Positions 1-8,227 of a DNA stretch of 64,000 nucleotides are shown one piece after another. The stretch comes from Burkholderia sp. H160 (lineage in GTDB: Bacteria; Pseudomonadota; Gammaproteobacteria; Burkholderiales; Burkholderiaceae). The stretch spans positions 1 through 64,000 of the forward strand of contig ABYL01000026.1 of the NCBI GenBank assembly GCA_000173575.1. The letters are read 5' to 3'. The position numbers were made by a program, and so were the translations under genes. The notes under the pieces are model-generated. The model did not search any database, was not told the origin of the DNA, and saw only the letters and a list, made by a program, of their open reading frames with translations. The number at the start of each line of letters is the position of its first letter. Position 1 is the stretch's first letter.

Positions 1-809
1 CGGCGCGAGCCGACGCGCTCGCGGCGCTCGGTTGCGAGATCGCGCTCGCCGACCTGGACGACGCGAACTCGGTCGCGCGCGCCATCGACGGCGCGCAGGC
101 GGTGCAATGGCTCTGTCCGGTGCCGGATCCGCATGACGATCCCGCGGCCGCGATGCGGCACATCATCGACACGGGCGTCGCCGCCTTTCGCACGGCCGCG
201 CCGCCGCGACTCCTCGCGCTATCCGACTACGGCGCCGAGCACCCGGACGGCACCGGCATCACGACGCTGTTCCACTACCTCGAAACGCAGTTGCGCACCG
301 TCGCTTCGCCGCTGATCTTGCTGCGCTCAGCCGAGCACATGGAGAACTGGGCGCGCGTGCTGCCGGTCGCGCTTGGCCGGGGCCTGCTGCCGAGTCTGCA
401 CGATCCGCTCGACAAGCTGTTTCCGACCGTCGCCGCGCAGGATGTCGGCACGCTCGCCGCGCAGTTGCTGATCGATGGCGGGCCTTCGCGGGCGACGCCG
501 CGGGTGGTCAGTATCGAAGGAAAAGAGCGCGTGAGCGCGCTCGACGTCGCGCGCACCTTGGCGGAATTGTCGGGGCGACTGGTCGTCGCCCACCAGGTGC
601 CCCGCGGCGAATGGAGTGCCGTGCTGCGCGGCGCTGGGATCGGCGAGCGGCACGCGCAACTGATCGTCGATCTGTACGACGCGCACAACGCCGGCCGCAT
701 CGACGTCGAGGCGAATATCAGCGAGCGACGCTTCGGCGCCACGACGTTGAAACAGGTATTGGGGGCGCTGCTATCGCGCGTAGGCGCTACGGAAACGGCG
801 GCGCGGTGA
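1..809 (+). CDS. NmrA-like NAD(P)-binding protein, 5' truncated by window edge
   Basis: The reading frame is open from base 3 and ends with TGA at 807-809, so the start lies outside the window; about 268 residues are visible. The left part reads like the middle of a Rossmann fold (a GCEIALADLDD-type strand followed by an IDGAQAV helix, the usual NmrA/atypical SDR pattern), then SDYGAEHPDGTG and a C-terminal substrate domain. NmrA-like proteins bind NAD(P) and act as redox sensors or reductases; the substrate cannot be told here. The glycine-rich nucleotide loop would be upstream of the window. It is followed immediately by a small overlapping ORF. An NAD(P)H-binding reductase of the same superfamily is an equally fair label. 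Confidence 0.75.
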   Translation, partial: ARADALAALGCEIALADLDDANSVARAIDGAQAVQWLCPVPDPHDDPAAAMRHIIDTGVAAFRTAAPPRLLALSDYGAEHPDGTGITTLFHYLETQLRTVASPLILLRSAEHMENWARVLPVALGRGLLPSLHDPLDKLFPTVAAQDVGTLAAQLLIDGGPSRATPRVVSIEGKERVSALDVARTLAELSGRLVVAHQVPRGEWSAVLRGAGIGERHAQLIVDLYDAHNAGRIDVEANISERRFGATTLKQVLGALLSRVGATETAAR

Positions 810-961
810 GCCGTATGGACGTCCCGCAAACGAACCCACGCTCACGCGCCGAGTGCTGGCTGCGCGTGGCGATATCGATATCCGGCCTGATCGGCTGGCG
901 CACGCTTGCAAACCTGCTCAACGCGATTCCCGACAGCAACGACGATTTCGGCGTGTTCTAG
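806..961 (+). CDS. small hypothetical protein, translationally coupled
   Basis: A 51-codon frame starts with GTG at 806 inside the stop of the preceding gene (GTGA overlap), or with ATG at 815. The product has a hydrophobic middle (ISISGLIGWRTLANLL) and a strikingly acidic end, IPDSNDDFGVF. The GTGA junction suggests translation coupled to the NmrA-like gene. I recognise no family and infer no function. The ordered hydrophobic segment plus acidic tail and the overlap are the only grounds for calling it a gene. Confidence 0.4.
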   Translation: MSRMDVPQTNPRSRAECWLRVAISISGLIGWRTLANLLNAIPDSNDDFGVF

Positions 962-1627
962 CCCGTTTGCACGCTGGGCGCGCCAATCTCGAGACCGGAC
1001 GGCCTCGCCAGGCAAGGCCGCCGGAAAGTGATGGTGCGACGCTATTCGTTCTCGTCGAAGTAGTGAAGCGGCCTTTCCTGACAGGCCTCCGCTCCCAAAC
1101 CTACGCCAAAAACGACGCTGAATTCCCTCGCAACTCCTGGCATATCGGTGTCGTATTTCGGCAACAGAGAAACTCGAGGTGCTGGAATTGGCCATGCATG
1201 ACCGGACAAGCAGTACTAACTAGAACGTGGAACGCGTTCGGTCAAGATCCAGCACCCACTTAATTGACAACTGTCCGCCGCAATCCCAATGCTGGGCCTG
1301 ACTCGGGTCTCATAGCGCCCGCCGATACCGTCAGCGATTCCGGCATTCCCGCCCGGCACTCAACGGCCTTTGGTGGGCCGCATTGGAAAATCAGCGCCCC
1401 CTGCGTAAGAAAAGTCGTCTAAGCGATGCATCTCGAGATGACTTCGGAGGTTCGTACCGTCTGCGATACCGTCAGGTCACAACTGCCCAGCTGTGACGGC
1501 CGGCGGCTGATCGGCCATTGCGGTCGTTGGTCCTTCACGGTGCAAGCGGCCGGTTTGGTTTCCTTAGCTGACGATGGTCGGCCGGTCCGCGTACACGTCA
1601 GCCTGAATCGCTGCTTCCTGCAAACAG
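962..1627. other. intergenic stretch without a convincing gene
   Basis: About 670 bases between the small coupled ORF and the stop of livF. Short open frames exist on both strands but none has a recognisable domain or good ribosome binding site. An imperfect inverted repeat at 1476-1497 (GTCACAACTG and CAGCTGTGAC, one mismatch, 2-base loop) lies about 130 bases downstream of livF on the minus strand and might be a transcription end or operator; there is no T-tract. Confidence 0.4.
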
Positions 1628-2350
1628 TCACTCCCCGAGATACGCAGCCCGCACCTTCGGATCATCGAGCATCTGCTTCGCGTAGCCCGACATCGTGATC
1701 AGACCCGAGTCCATCACGTAGCCGCGATTGGCCGCCTGCAGCGCGAGACGCGCGTTCTGCTCGACGAGCAGCACCGTCATACCTTCAGCGGAAATCGAGC
1801 GCACCACTTGGAAGATCTTCTCGACCATGATCGGCGACAGACCCATCGACGGTTCGTCGAGCAACAACAGCTTGGGTCGCGAGATGATCGCGCGTGCCAT
1901 GGCGAGCATCTGCTGCTCGCCGCCCGACAGCGTGCCCGCGTATTGCGAGGCGCGCTCCTTCAGACGCGGGAAGAAGCCGAACATGCGCTCGACGTCCGAC
2001 TTGATACCGTCGGCATCGTTACGCAGGTACGCGCCCATCTGCATGTTCTCGACGATCGACATGCGCGCGAAAATGCCGCGCCCTTCCGGCACCATCGCCA
2101 GACCGCGCTTGAGCAGCTCGTGCGCGGGCAGCCCTTTGATGGATTGACCCATGTACTCGATGTCGCCGGCCGCGTACGCTTTCAGGCCCGTGATCGCCTT
2201 CATCGTCGTGGTCTTGCCCGCGCCGTTCGCGCCGATCAGCGTGACGAGTTCGCCCTGCCCAACCTCGAGGTCGACACCCTTGACCGCCTGGATGCCGCCA
2301 TAGTTGACCTGCAGGCCCTTGATTTTCAACATTGCTTGCGTCGTGGACAT
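1628..2350 (-). CDS. livF: Branched-chain amino acid ABC transporter ATPase LivF
   Basis: A 240-residue ABC ATPase of the LivF type. It shows Walker A (GANGAGKTT, about residues 37-45), the signature LSGGEQQ, Walker B (LLLLDEPSMGLSP) and the switch histidine position replaced within LLVEQN, as is usual for LivF. The start ATG at 2350 shares one base with the livG stop, so translation is coupled. LivF and LivG energise import through LivH/LivM of ligands delivered by the periplasmic binding protein encoded at 5522-6667. It is the last gene of the operon. Length and motifs are normal for the family. Substrate may be branched-chain amino acids or other amino acids, because this transporter class is broad. 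Confidence 0.95.
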   Translation of the reverse strand: MSTTQAMLKIKGLQVNYGGIQAVKGVDLEVGQGELVTLIGANGAGKTTTMKAITGLKAYAAGDIEYMGQSIKGLPAHELLKRGLAMVPEGRGIFARMSIVENMQMGAYLRNDADGIKSDVERMFGFFPRLKERASQYAGTLSGGEQQMLAMARAIISRPKLLLLDEPSMGLSPIMVEKIFQVVRSISAEGMTVLLVEQNARLALQAANRGYVMDSGLITMSGYAKQMLDDPKVRAAYLGE

Positions 2351-3138
2351 CAGTGGACCCCCGCACCCAGATAAGCTTCGATCACCTTCGCATCCTTCTG
2401 CACGTCCTGCGGCAGACCCTGTGCGATCACCTTGCCATAGTCGAGCACCGTCATCTGGTTGCACAGGCCCATCACGAGCTTCACGTCGTGTTCGATCAGC
2501 AGAATCGTCTTGCCGTCCGCGCGGATCTTGTCGAGCAGCCTGGTCAGCTCGACCTTTTCGGTGGCGTTCATTCCGGCCGCCGGTTCGTCGAGCGCGAGCA
2601 GCTTCGGATCGGTCGCCAGCGCACGCGCGATCTCCAGACGACGCTGATGGCCATACGACAGGTTGCGCGACGTGTAGTCCGCGTACTGCGTGATGCCGAC
2701 GTAGTCGAGCAGTTCGAGCGCGCGCTCCTTGATCTCGCGCTCTTCCTGGCGTTCGGCCGGGGTCTGGAACACCGCGCCGAGCAGACCGTGTTTGGTGCGC
2801 ACATGACGGCCGACCATCACGTTTTCGAGCGCGGTCATGCCGCCGAACAGACGAATGTTCTGAAACGTGCGCGCGATGCCCGCCTTCGCGACCTGATAGA
2901 CCGCGGTCGGCGTGTAGTTCTCGCCATCGAGCTTGAACTCGCCCGAATCCGGCGTGTACAGACCCGTGATCACGTTGAAGAAGGTCGTCTTGCCGGCGCC
3001 GTTCGGGCCGATCAGACCGTAGATCGTGCCCTCTTCGATCTGAAGGCCGACCTCCGACAGCGCCTGCAAACCGCCGAAGCGCTTGTTCACGCCCTGCACG
3101 GATAAACGGACACGTCTGCCAACCGAGTTGTCGCTCAT
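2350..3138 (-). CDS. livG: Branched-chain amino acid ABC transporter ATPase LivG
   Basis: A 262-residue ABC ATPase. Motifs: Walker A GPNGAGKTTFFN near residue 42, the LivG-type long insert with GIARTFQNIRLF, signature LSYGHQRRLEIARAL and Walker B LLALDEPAAGMN, followed by LLIEHDVKLVM. The GIARTFQNIRLF and AAGMN segments distinguish LivG from LivF. It starts 23 bases after livM and overlaps livF by one base. With LivF it forms the ATPase pair of the high-affinity amino acid importer. Nothing is missing or unusual in it. Confidence 0.95.
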   Translation of the reverse strand: MSDNSVGRRVRLSVQGVNKRFGGLQALSEVGLQIEEGTIYGLIGPNGAGKTTFFNVITGLYTPDSGEFKLDGENYTPTAVYQVAKAGIARTFQNIRLFGGMTALENVMVGRHVRTKHGLLGAVFQTPAERQEEREIKERALELLDYVGITQYADYTSRNLSYGHQRRLEIARALATDPKLLALDEPAAGMNATEKVELTRLLDKIRADGKTILLIEHDVKLVMGLCNQMTVLDYGKVIAQGLPQDVQKDAKVIEAYLGAGVH

Positions 3139-3161
3139 CTGTGTTTCTCCTTTCGCGTCCG

Positions 3162-4331
3162 TTAGGCTCGTACCAGCTTCTTGACCTTGCGCCTTGCAAA
3201 CCTCGCGATCTTGTCCTCATGTTTCGGCGCGGGCCACAGACCTTCCGAGCGGTACAGCATGATCAGTACCATCGCGAGTGCGTACACGAGCTGACGGATC
3301 ACTTCCGTATCGACGATCTCATGACCAAAGAGCATGTGTTGCAGCGGACCCATCGTCGAGCGCAGAGCTTCCGGCAGGACGGCGAGCAGCACCGCGCCGA
3401 GAATCACGCCAGGAATGTGGCCCATGCCGCCCAGCACCACGCAGGCCAGCACGACGATCGATTCCGGCAGCGTAAACGACTCCGGCGACACGAAGCCCTG
3501 GAACATACCGAACATCGCGCCCGACAGCCCGCCGAACGACGCGCCCATCGCGAACGCGAGCAGCTTCACATCGCGCGTGTTGATGCCCATCGCCTTCGCG
3601 GCAATTTCGTCTTCGCGGATCGCCGCCCATGCACGGCCGATACGTGAGTGCTGCAGACGCGTACAGACCCAGATCACGAGCAGCGCGCACAGCACGAACA
3701 CGTAGTAATACGAGTACACCGACGGAAACTGGAAGCCGAAGAGCGAGTGTGACTGCGCGAGGCTGTGGTCGCCGATGTGGATGGGGTCGAGGCCGGTGAT
3801 GCCCTTCGGACCATTCGTGATGTTGACTGGACGGTCGAGATTGTTCATGAAGATCCGCACGATTTCGCCGAAGCCGAGGGTCACTATCGCAAGATAGTCG
3901 CCACGCAGACGCAGCGTCGGCGCACCGAGAACCACCCCGAAGCACGCAGCAATCGCCATCGCAACCGGCGCGATGATGAAGAACGGCGCGTGCAGGCCGC
4001 CCGGCGCAAGCTGCGCGATCCATTCGAACTGCGTCGACAGGTGCGGCGAGCTCAGCAGCGCGGCCGTATACGCACCCACCGCGTAGAACGCGATGTAGCC
4101 CAGGTCCAGCAGGCCGGCGAAGCCGACCACCACGTTCAGGCCCAGCGCGAGCATCACGTACAGCATCGCGAAGTCGAGCACGCGAACCCAGTAATTGCCG
4201 CCGGCGGCGCCGATGATCATCGGTGCAGCGACGACGAAGGCCGCCGTCAGCAGTCCGATCGTCACTGTTTTCACGGGATGTCTGTCTTCAACCAGAGTCG
4301 TCGAAGGTTCGATCTGTTGAATCGAAGTCAT
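3162..4331 (-). CDS. livM: Branched-chain amino acid ABC transporter permease LivM
   Basis: A 389-residue inner-membrane permease with many hydrophobic helices and the LivM hallmarks GLNVVVGFAGLLDLGYIAFYAVGAY and TLRLRGDYLAIVTLGFGEI. The AIREDEIAAKAMGIN loop is the EAA-type cytoplasmic contact for the ATPases. A ribosome binding site (AGGAG) sits about ten bases before the ATG at 4331. It lies 19 bases downstream of livH in the same operon. The C-terminal tail is basic (ARRKVKKLVRA). Family length is usually 350-430 residues, so this is complete. Confidence 0.95.
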   Translation of the reverse strand: MTSIQQIEPSTTLVEDRHPVKTVTIGLLTAAFVVAAPMIIGAAGGNYWVRVLDFAMLYVMLALGLNVVVGFAGLLDLGYIAFYAVGAYTAALLSSPHLSTQFEWIAQLAPGGLHAPFFIIAPVAMAIAACFGVVLGAPTLRLRGDYLAIVTLGFGEIVRIFMNNLDRPVNITNGPKGITGLDPIHIGDHSLAQSHSLFGFQFPSVYSYYYVFVLCALLVIWVCTRLQHSRIGRAWAAIREDEIAAKAMGINTRDVKLLAFAMGASFGGLSGAMFGMFQGFVSPESFTLPESIVVLACVVLGGMGHIPGVILGAVLLAVLPEALRSTMGPLQHMLFGHEIVDTEVIRQLVYALAMVLIMLYRSEGLWPAPKHEDKIARFARRKVKKLVRA

Positions 4332-4350
4332 TTACCTTGTCTCCTGTTCG

Positions 4351-5301
4351 TCAGGCGCGGTCCGCAACACGCTCACCGAGAAGCCCGGATGGGCGGAACA
4401 CCAGTACGATGATCAGCACGATGAACGCGAATACGTCCTGGTAGTTGCTACCAAAGACGTCATTGGTGATCTTTCCGATGTAGCCGGCACCGAGCTGTTC
4501 GATCAGTCCGAGCAGAACACCACCCACCATGGCTCCGCCCAGGTTGCCGATCCCCCCGAGCACTGCGGCCGTGAAAGCCTTCAGGCCCGGAATGAAACCC
4601 ATATAGAAGTGCGCGTTGCCATACTCCGAAGCGATCATCACCCCGGCCAGCGCCGCCAGCGCTGAACCGATCATGAAGGTCGCCGAGATCACGAAGTTCG
4701 GATTCACACCCATCAACGATGCGTTGGCGGGGTTCTCCGCAATCGCGCGCATGGCCCGGCCAAGCCTGGTCTTGTGTACGAGCAGCAGCAGGCCGCCCAT
4801 CACGATGAACGCCACTACGATGATCACAATTTCAGTCATCGAGATCACCGCACCCGCTGTCGTCTTCGTCGCCGCGATAACGTTGATAGGGTCGGTCGGC
4901 AATAACTGTGGAAAGGACATCGGGTTGCGCGACCAGATCATCATTGCCAAGGTCTGCAGCAGGATCGACACGCCGATAGCCGTGATCAGGGGCGCGAGCT
5001 TGGGAGCGCGGCGCAGCGGCCGGTAGGCGACCCGCTCGATCGTGTAGCCGACCGCTGCGCAGGCGCACGCCGCGACGGCCAGTGCGATGCACAGTGTCGG
5101 AATGTTGCCGAGACCGGGAAAGTGGTTCTGCAACACGCCGATCGCGGAAAGCGCAACCATCGCCCCCACCATCAGCACATCACCGTGCGCAAAGTTGATA
5201 ATCCCGAGAATGCCGTACACCATCGTATAGCCCAGTGCAATGATGGCGTACACACTGCCAAGCACGAGACCGTTCAAGACCTGCTGAATAAAGATATCCA
5301 T
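4351..5301 (-). CDS. livH: Branched-chain amino acid ABC transporter permease LivH
   Basis: A 316-residue membrane permease beginning MDIFIQQVLNGLVLGSVYAI, the characteristic LivH N-terminus, followed by GYTMVYGILGIINFAHGD. The cytoplasmic EAA loop AIAENPANASLMGVN contacts the ATPases, and the end FRPSGLLGERV is typical. It pairs with LivM to make the channel. A 220-base gap separates it from the upstream binding-protein gene; that gap holds an inverted repeat (5418-5455), compatible with unequal expression of livK and livHMGF. Confidence 0.95.
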   Translation of the reverse strand: MDIFIQQVLNGLVLGSVYAIIALGYTMVYGILGIINFAHGDVLMVGAMVALSAIGVLQNHFPGLGNIPTLCIALAVAACACAAVGYTIERVAYRPLRRAPKLAPLITAIGVSILLQTLAMMIWSRNPMSFPQLLPTDPINVIAATKTTAGAVISMTEIVIIVVAFIVMGGLLLLVHKTRLGRAMRAIAENPANASLMGVNPNFVISATFMIGSALAALAGVMIASEYGNAHFYMGFIPGLKAFTAAVLGGIGNLGGAMVGGVLLGLIEQLGAGYIGKITNDVFGSNYQDVFAFIVLIIVLVFRPSGLLGERVADRA

Positions 5302-5417
5302 ACTGGAGGCTCCGACAGGTTGCGCTCATGCACGCCCCGCCCGATCCAGGCCACTCCCGCCCTCCTGCCGGAAGACGAAGGAATCTGATCGGGTACAGTT
5401 GCAGGTGTGCAGAAAGA

Positions 5418-5455
5418 GCGTCCTCGCCCAAGGGTATCGGCCCAGGAGAGGACGC
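5418..5455 (-). promoter_or_regulatory. inverted repeat between livK and livH (possible attenuator)
   Basis: GCGTCCTC at 5418-5425 and GAGGACGC at 5448-5455 form a perfect 8-bp stem with a 22-base loop in the livK-livH gap. Binding-protein genes are commonly made in excess over the permease genes, often through intra-operon hairpins; that role here is inference. There is no T-tract, so it is not a classical terminator. Confidence 0.35.
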
Positions 5456-5521
5456 AGGGGCGCTGCTTCTTACTGAAGAGAAGACCGCATCGAACCTGAA
5501 CGGCAATGCGGCAGTAGCGGA

Positions 5522-6667
5522 TCAGTGCTGTACGCCGAGACTTTCGCGTTTCCCGTCGTTAAAGGTATAAAGCGTGAGGGTTGCGTTCTGCAGGTCGCCC
5601 CTGGCATCGAAACGCGTCTCGCCAATGACGCCCTTGTAATCTGTCTTCTTAAGATAGGGCAGATACTTTGCCGGATCGGACGAGCCCGCCCGTTTCATCG
5701 CATCCACAAGGATCATGACCGCGTCATAGGCGTACGGTGCATAGATGACGACATCCTGACCGTATTTCGCCTTGAAGCGCTTCTTGAAATCCTCCATCCC
5801 TGCGGAGTACTCCGGCGTGATACCGCCCGCCTCGGCACAAATGACCTGACGCCCCTGCAACGCGGCACCTGCCAGGCTCGGCAATTCACCGGTGCAGATG
5901 CCGTCGCCGCCCATGAACTTCGACTGCATGCCGAGCTGCTGCATCTGCTTGATCATCGGGCCGCCCTGCGCGTCCATGCCGCCGTAGAACACGACGTCCG
6001 GGTTTTCTCCTTTGACAGCCGTCAGGACACCGCGGAAGTCCGTGGCCTTGTCCGTTGTGTACTGACGGGAGACGAGCTTCGCACCGGACGCCTCAGCCGA
6101 CTTCAGGAATTCGTCGGCGATGCCCTGGCCATAAGCGGTACGGTCATCGATCACCGCGACCGTCTTGGCGTTCCATTTCTGCACAGCATATTTGCCGAGC
6201 ACCGAGCCCAGCTGGCCATCGTTTGCGACCAGACGGAATGCGGTATCGAAGCCTTGCTGGGTGTATTTGGGGTTGGTGGACGACTGGGAGATTTCGGGAA
6301 TGTGGTTGTCGAAGTAGATCTTCGATGCCGGGATCGTCGCCCCTGAATTGAAGTGGCCCACCACACCCTTCACGCCTGCATCGACGAGACGCTGGGCAAC
6401 TTGCGTGGCCTGCCGGGGGTCTCCCGCGTCGTCCTCGACCTGCAGTTCGATCTTGACCTTCCTGCCTCCGATAACGGGTGGATTCGCATTCAGATCATCA
6501 ACCGCCATGCGCGCGCCGCGTTCGACGTCCTTGCCGAGGTTTGCATTCTGGCCGGTCAGTGGACCAGCAAAGCCCAGTTTCACGGTGTCATCCTGTGCAT
6601 GGGCACCTCCCGATCCAAGCGCGACGAGCGCACCGCCAACTACGATGACCGATTTCAAGAGTTTCAT
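5522..6667 (-). CDS. livK: Branched-chain amino acid ABC transporter substrate-binding protein (LivK/LivJ type)
   Basis: A 381-residue periplasmic binding protein. It begins with a signal peptide (KLLKSVIVVGGALVALGSG, cleavage near AHAQ at residue 25) and continues DDTVKLGFAGPLTGQNANLG, the typical peripla_BP_6 start. Later motifs include VVGHFNSGATIPAS and AVIDDRTAYGQG, which form the ligand cleft in Leu/Ile/Val-binding proteins. It is the first gene of the liv operon; the promoter should lie in 6668-6826. The neighbouring serine dehydratase and hydroxymethyltransferase suggest an amino acid ligand, but the exact one cannot be read from the sequence. Confidence 0.93.
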   Translation of the reverse strand: MKLLKSVIVVGGALVALGSGGAHAQDDTVKLGFAGPLTGQNANLGKDVERGARMAVDDLNANPPVIGGRKVKIELQVEDDAGDPRQATQVAQRLVDAGVKGVVGHFNSGATIPASKIYFDNHIPEISQSSTNPKYTQQGFDTAFRLVANDGQLGSVLGKYAVQKWNAKTVAVIDDRTAYGQGIADEFLKSAEASGAKLVSRQYTTDKATDFRGVLTAVKGENPDVVFYGGMDAQGGPMIKQMQQLGMQSKFMGGDGICTGELPSLAGAALQGRQVICAEAGGITPEYSAGMEDFKKRFKAKYGQDVVIYAPYAYDAVMILVDAMKRAGSSDPAKYLPYLKKTDYKGVIGETRFDARGDLQNATLTLYTFNDGKRESLGVQH

Positions 6668-6826
6668 TGCCGTTCCTCCAACCTTCGATTAATGTCTCGC
6701 AACATATTTATATTTCGGTATCCGAATCGGAGTCATGACACGGATGCCGCACCGGATGCGGACAGATCAACACGTCAGCCGCAAAACTTACGCCAACTGG
6801 CGATACAGCGGGTCCTCCCAGCATCG

Positions 6827-8212
6827 TCAACACTCGACGATATTCACCGCGAGACCGCCTCGGGCCGTCTCCTTGTACTTCGTCAGCATGTCGGCCCCTG
6901 TTTCCCGCATGGTCTTGATCACCTTGTCGAGGCTCACGTAGTGCGTGCCATCGCCCTGCAGTGCCATGCGCGCAGCATTGATCGCCGTGACCGAGGCGAC
7001 TGCATTACGTTCGATACAGGGAATCTGCACGAGTCCGCCGACGGGATCACACGTCAGGCCAAGATGGTGTTCCATCCCGATCTCCGCGGCGTTCTCCACC
7101 TGCTCGGGGCGCCCGCCGAGCACGGCACACAATGCGCCCGCAGCCATTGAACAGGCCACGCCAACCTCTCCCTGGCAGCCCACTTCGGCTCCGCTGATCG
7201 ACGCGTTTTCCTTGTACAGCATGCCGATCGCGGCAGCGGTCAGCAGGAAGTCGATTACACCGCGTTCGCTGGCACCAGGGACCGCACGGATGTAGTAGTG
7301 CAGCACTGCGGGAATGATCCCCGCCGCACCGTTTGTCGGCGCCGTCACCACGCGCCCGCCGGCGGCATTCTCTTCATTGACCGCCAGTGCAAAGAGCGTG
7401 ACCCAATCCAGCATGCGCAGCGGATCGGCGGGGCTCGCGTCGAAGGTGCCCAGTGAACGGGCCAGCCCTGCAGCGCGGCGCTTCACCCTGAATGGGCCAG
7501 GGAGCACCCCTTCGGTCCGGCACCCTCGTACCACGCATGCTTGCATGACACGCCAGACCTCGAGCAGTCCGGCGTCGATGTCCGCGTCGTTTCGCCAGTG
7601 GCGTTCGTTACGTCGCATCAGTTTCGCGATCGAGATGTCGTGACGCTCGGTCAGCTCCAGCAATTCGGCGCATGAGCGGAATGGGAAAGGCAGTACCGTG
7701 GCATCCGGTGCGATCTTCCTTTGCCGCGCGCCATTCGACGCCACTTCGTCAGTCACGATGAAGCCGCCACCCACCGAGTACCAGGTCGATTCCCGAAGCG
7801 TCTCGCCACCTTCATCGAAGGCCACGAAGCGCATTCCGTTGGCGTGAAGCGGCAGCGCTTCGCGAAAGAACTGCACGTCGCCCTGTTCCACGAAGTCGAT
7901 TACACGTGAATTGCCCAGTTGCAATTGACAGGTCGTGCGAATCGTTTCCAGGATCGACGGCACCAGGTCGACATCGACCGTGTCCGGCTCGTAGCCACTC
8001 AGCCCCAGCAGGATCGCCTTGTCGCTGCCATGCCCTTTTCCTGTCGCACCAAGCGATCCATACAGCTTCGCGTGAATGCGCGCCACGCGCTCCAGAAGAC
8101 CGGACTGCTCGAGAGAGCGCACAAAGGCACGCGCCGCTCTCATCGGACCCACCGTGTGTGAACTCGAAGGTCCGATGCCGATCTTGAACAGGTCGAAGAC
8201 ACTGACGGCCAT
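6827..8212 (-). CDS. sdaA: L-serine ammonia-lyase (L-serine dehydratase)
   Basis: About 461 residues, beginning [20 protein letters not shown], the invariant start of single-chain iron-sulfur L-serine dehydratases. It converts L-serine to pyruvate and ammonia using a [4Fe-4S] cluster; the cluster cysteines are seen in [15 protein letters not shown] and IPCIERN. The beta domain is residues 1 to about 160 and the alpha domain the remainder, so this is the fused form. I prefer ATG at 8212, preceded by GGGGA, over an upstream GTG at 8218. It lies 9 bases after the hydroxymethyltransferase-like gene, so the two are co-transcribed: glycine or a serine analogue could be turned into serine and then pyruvate. 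Confidence 0.93.
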   Translation of the reverse strand: MAVSVFDLFKIGIGPSSSHTVGPMRAARAFVRSLEQSGLLERVARIHAKLYGSLGATGKGHGSDKAILLGLSGYEPDTVDVDLVPSILETIRTTCQLQLGNSRVIDFVEQGDVQFFREALPLHANGMRFVAFDEGGETLRESTWYSVGGGFIVTDEVASNGARQRKIAPDATVLPFPFRSCAELLELTERHDISIAKLMRRNERHWRNDADIDAGLLEVWRVMQACVVRGCRTEGVLPGPFRVKRRAAGLARSLGTFDASPADPLRMLDWVTLFALAVNEENAAGGRVVTAPTNGAAGIIPAVLHYYIRAVPGASERGVIDFLLTAAAIGMLYKENASISGAEVGCQGEVGVACSMAAGALCAVLGGRPEQVENAAEIGMEHHLGLTCDPVGGLVQIPCIERNAVASVTAINAARMALQGDGTHYVSLDKVIKTMRETGADMLTKYKETARGGLAVNIVEC

Positions 8213-8227
8213 TTTCACGTCCCCGCT

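Noticed and set aside
853..1263. 136-codon plus frame and an overlapping minus frame downstream of the NmrA-like gene
   Set aside because: No recognisable domain, poor start context and mutually overlapping on opposite strands.
1628..3220. 530-codon minus frame that would fuse a long Arg-rich N-terminus to LivF
   Set aside because: The N-terminal part overlaps livG in another frame; LivF has its own coupled ATG at 2350.
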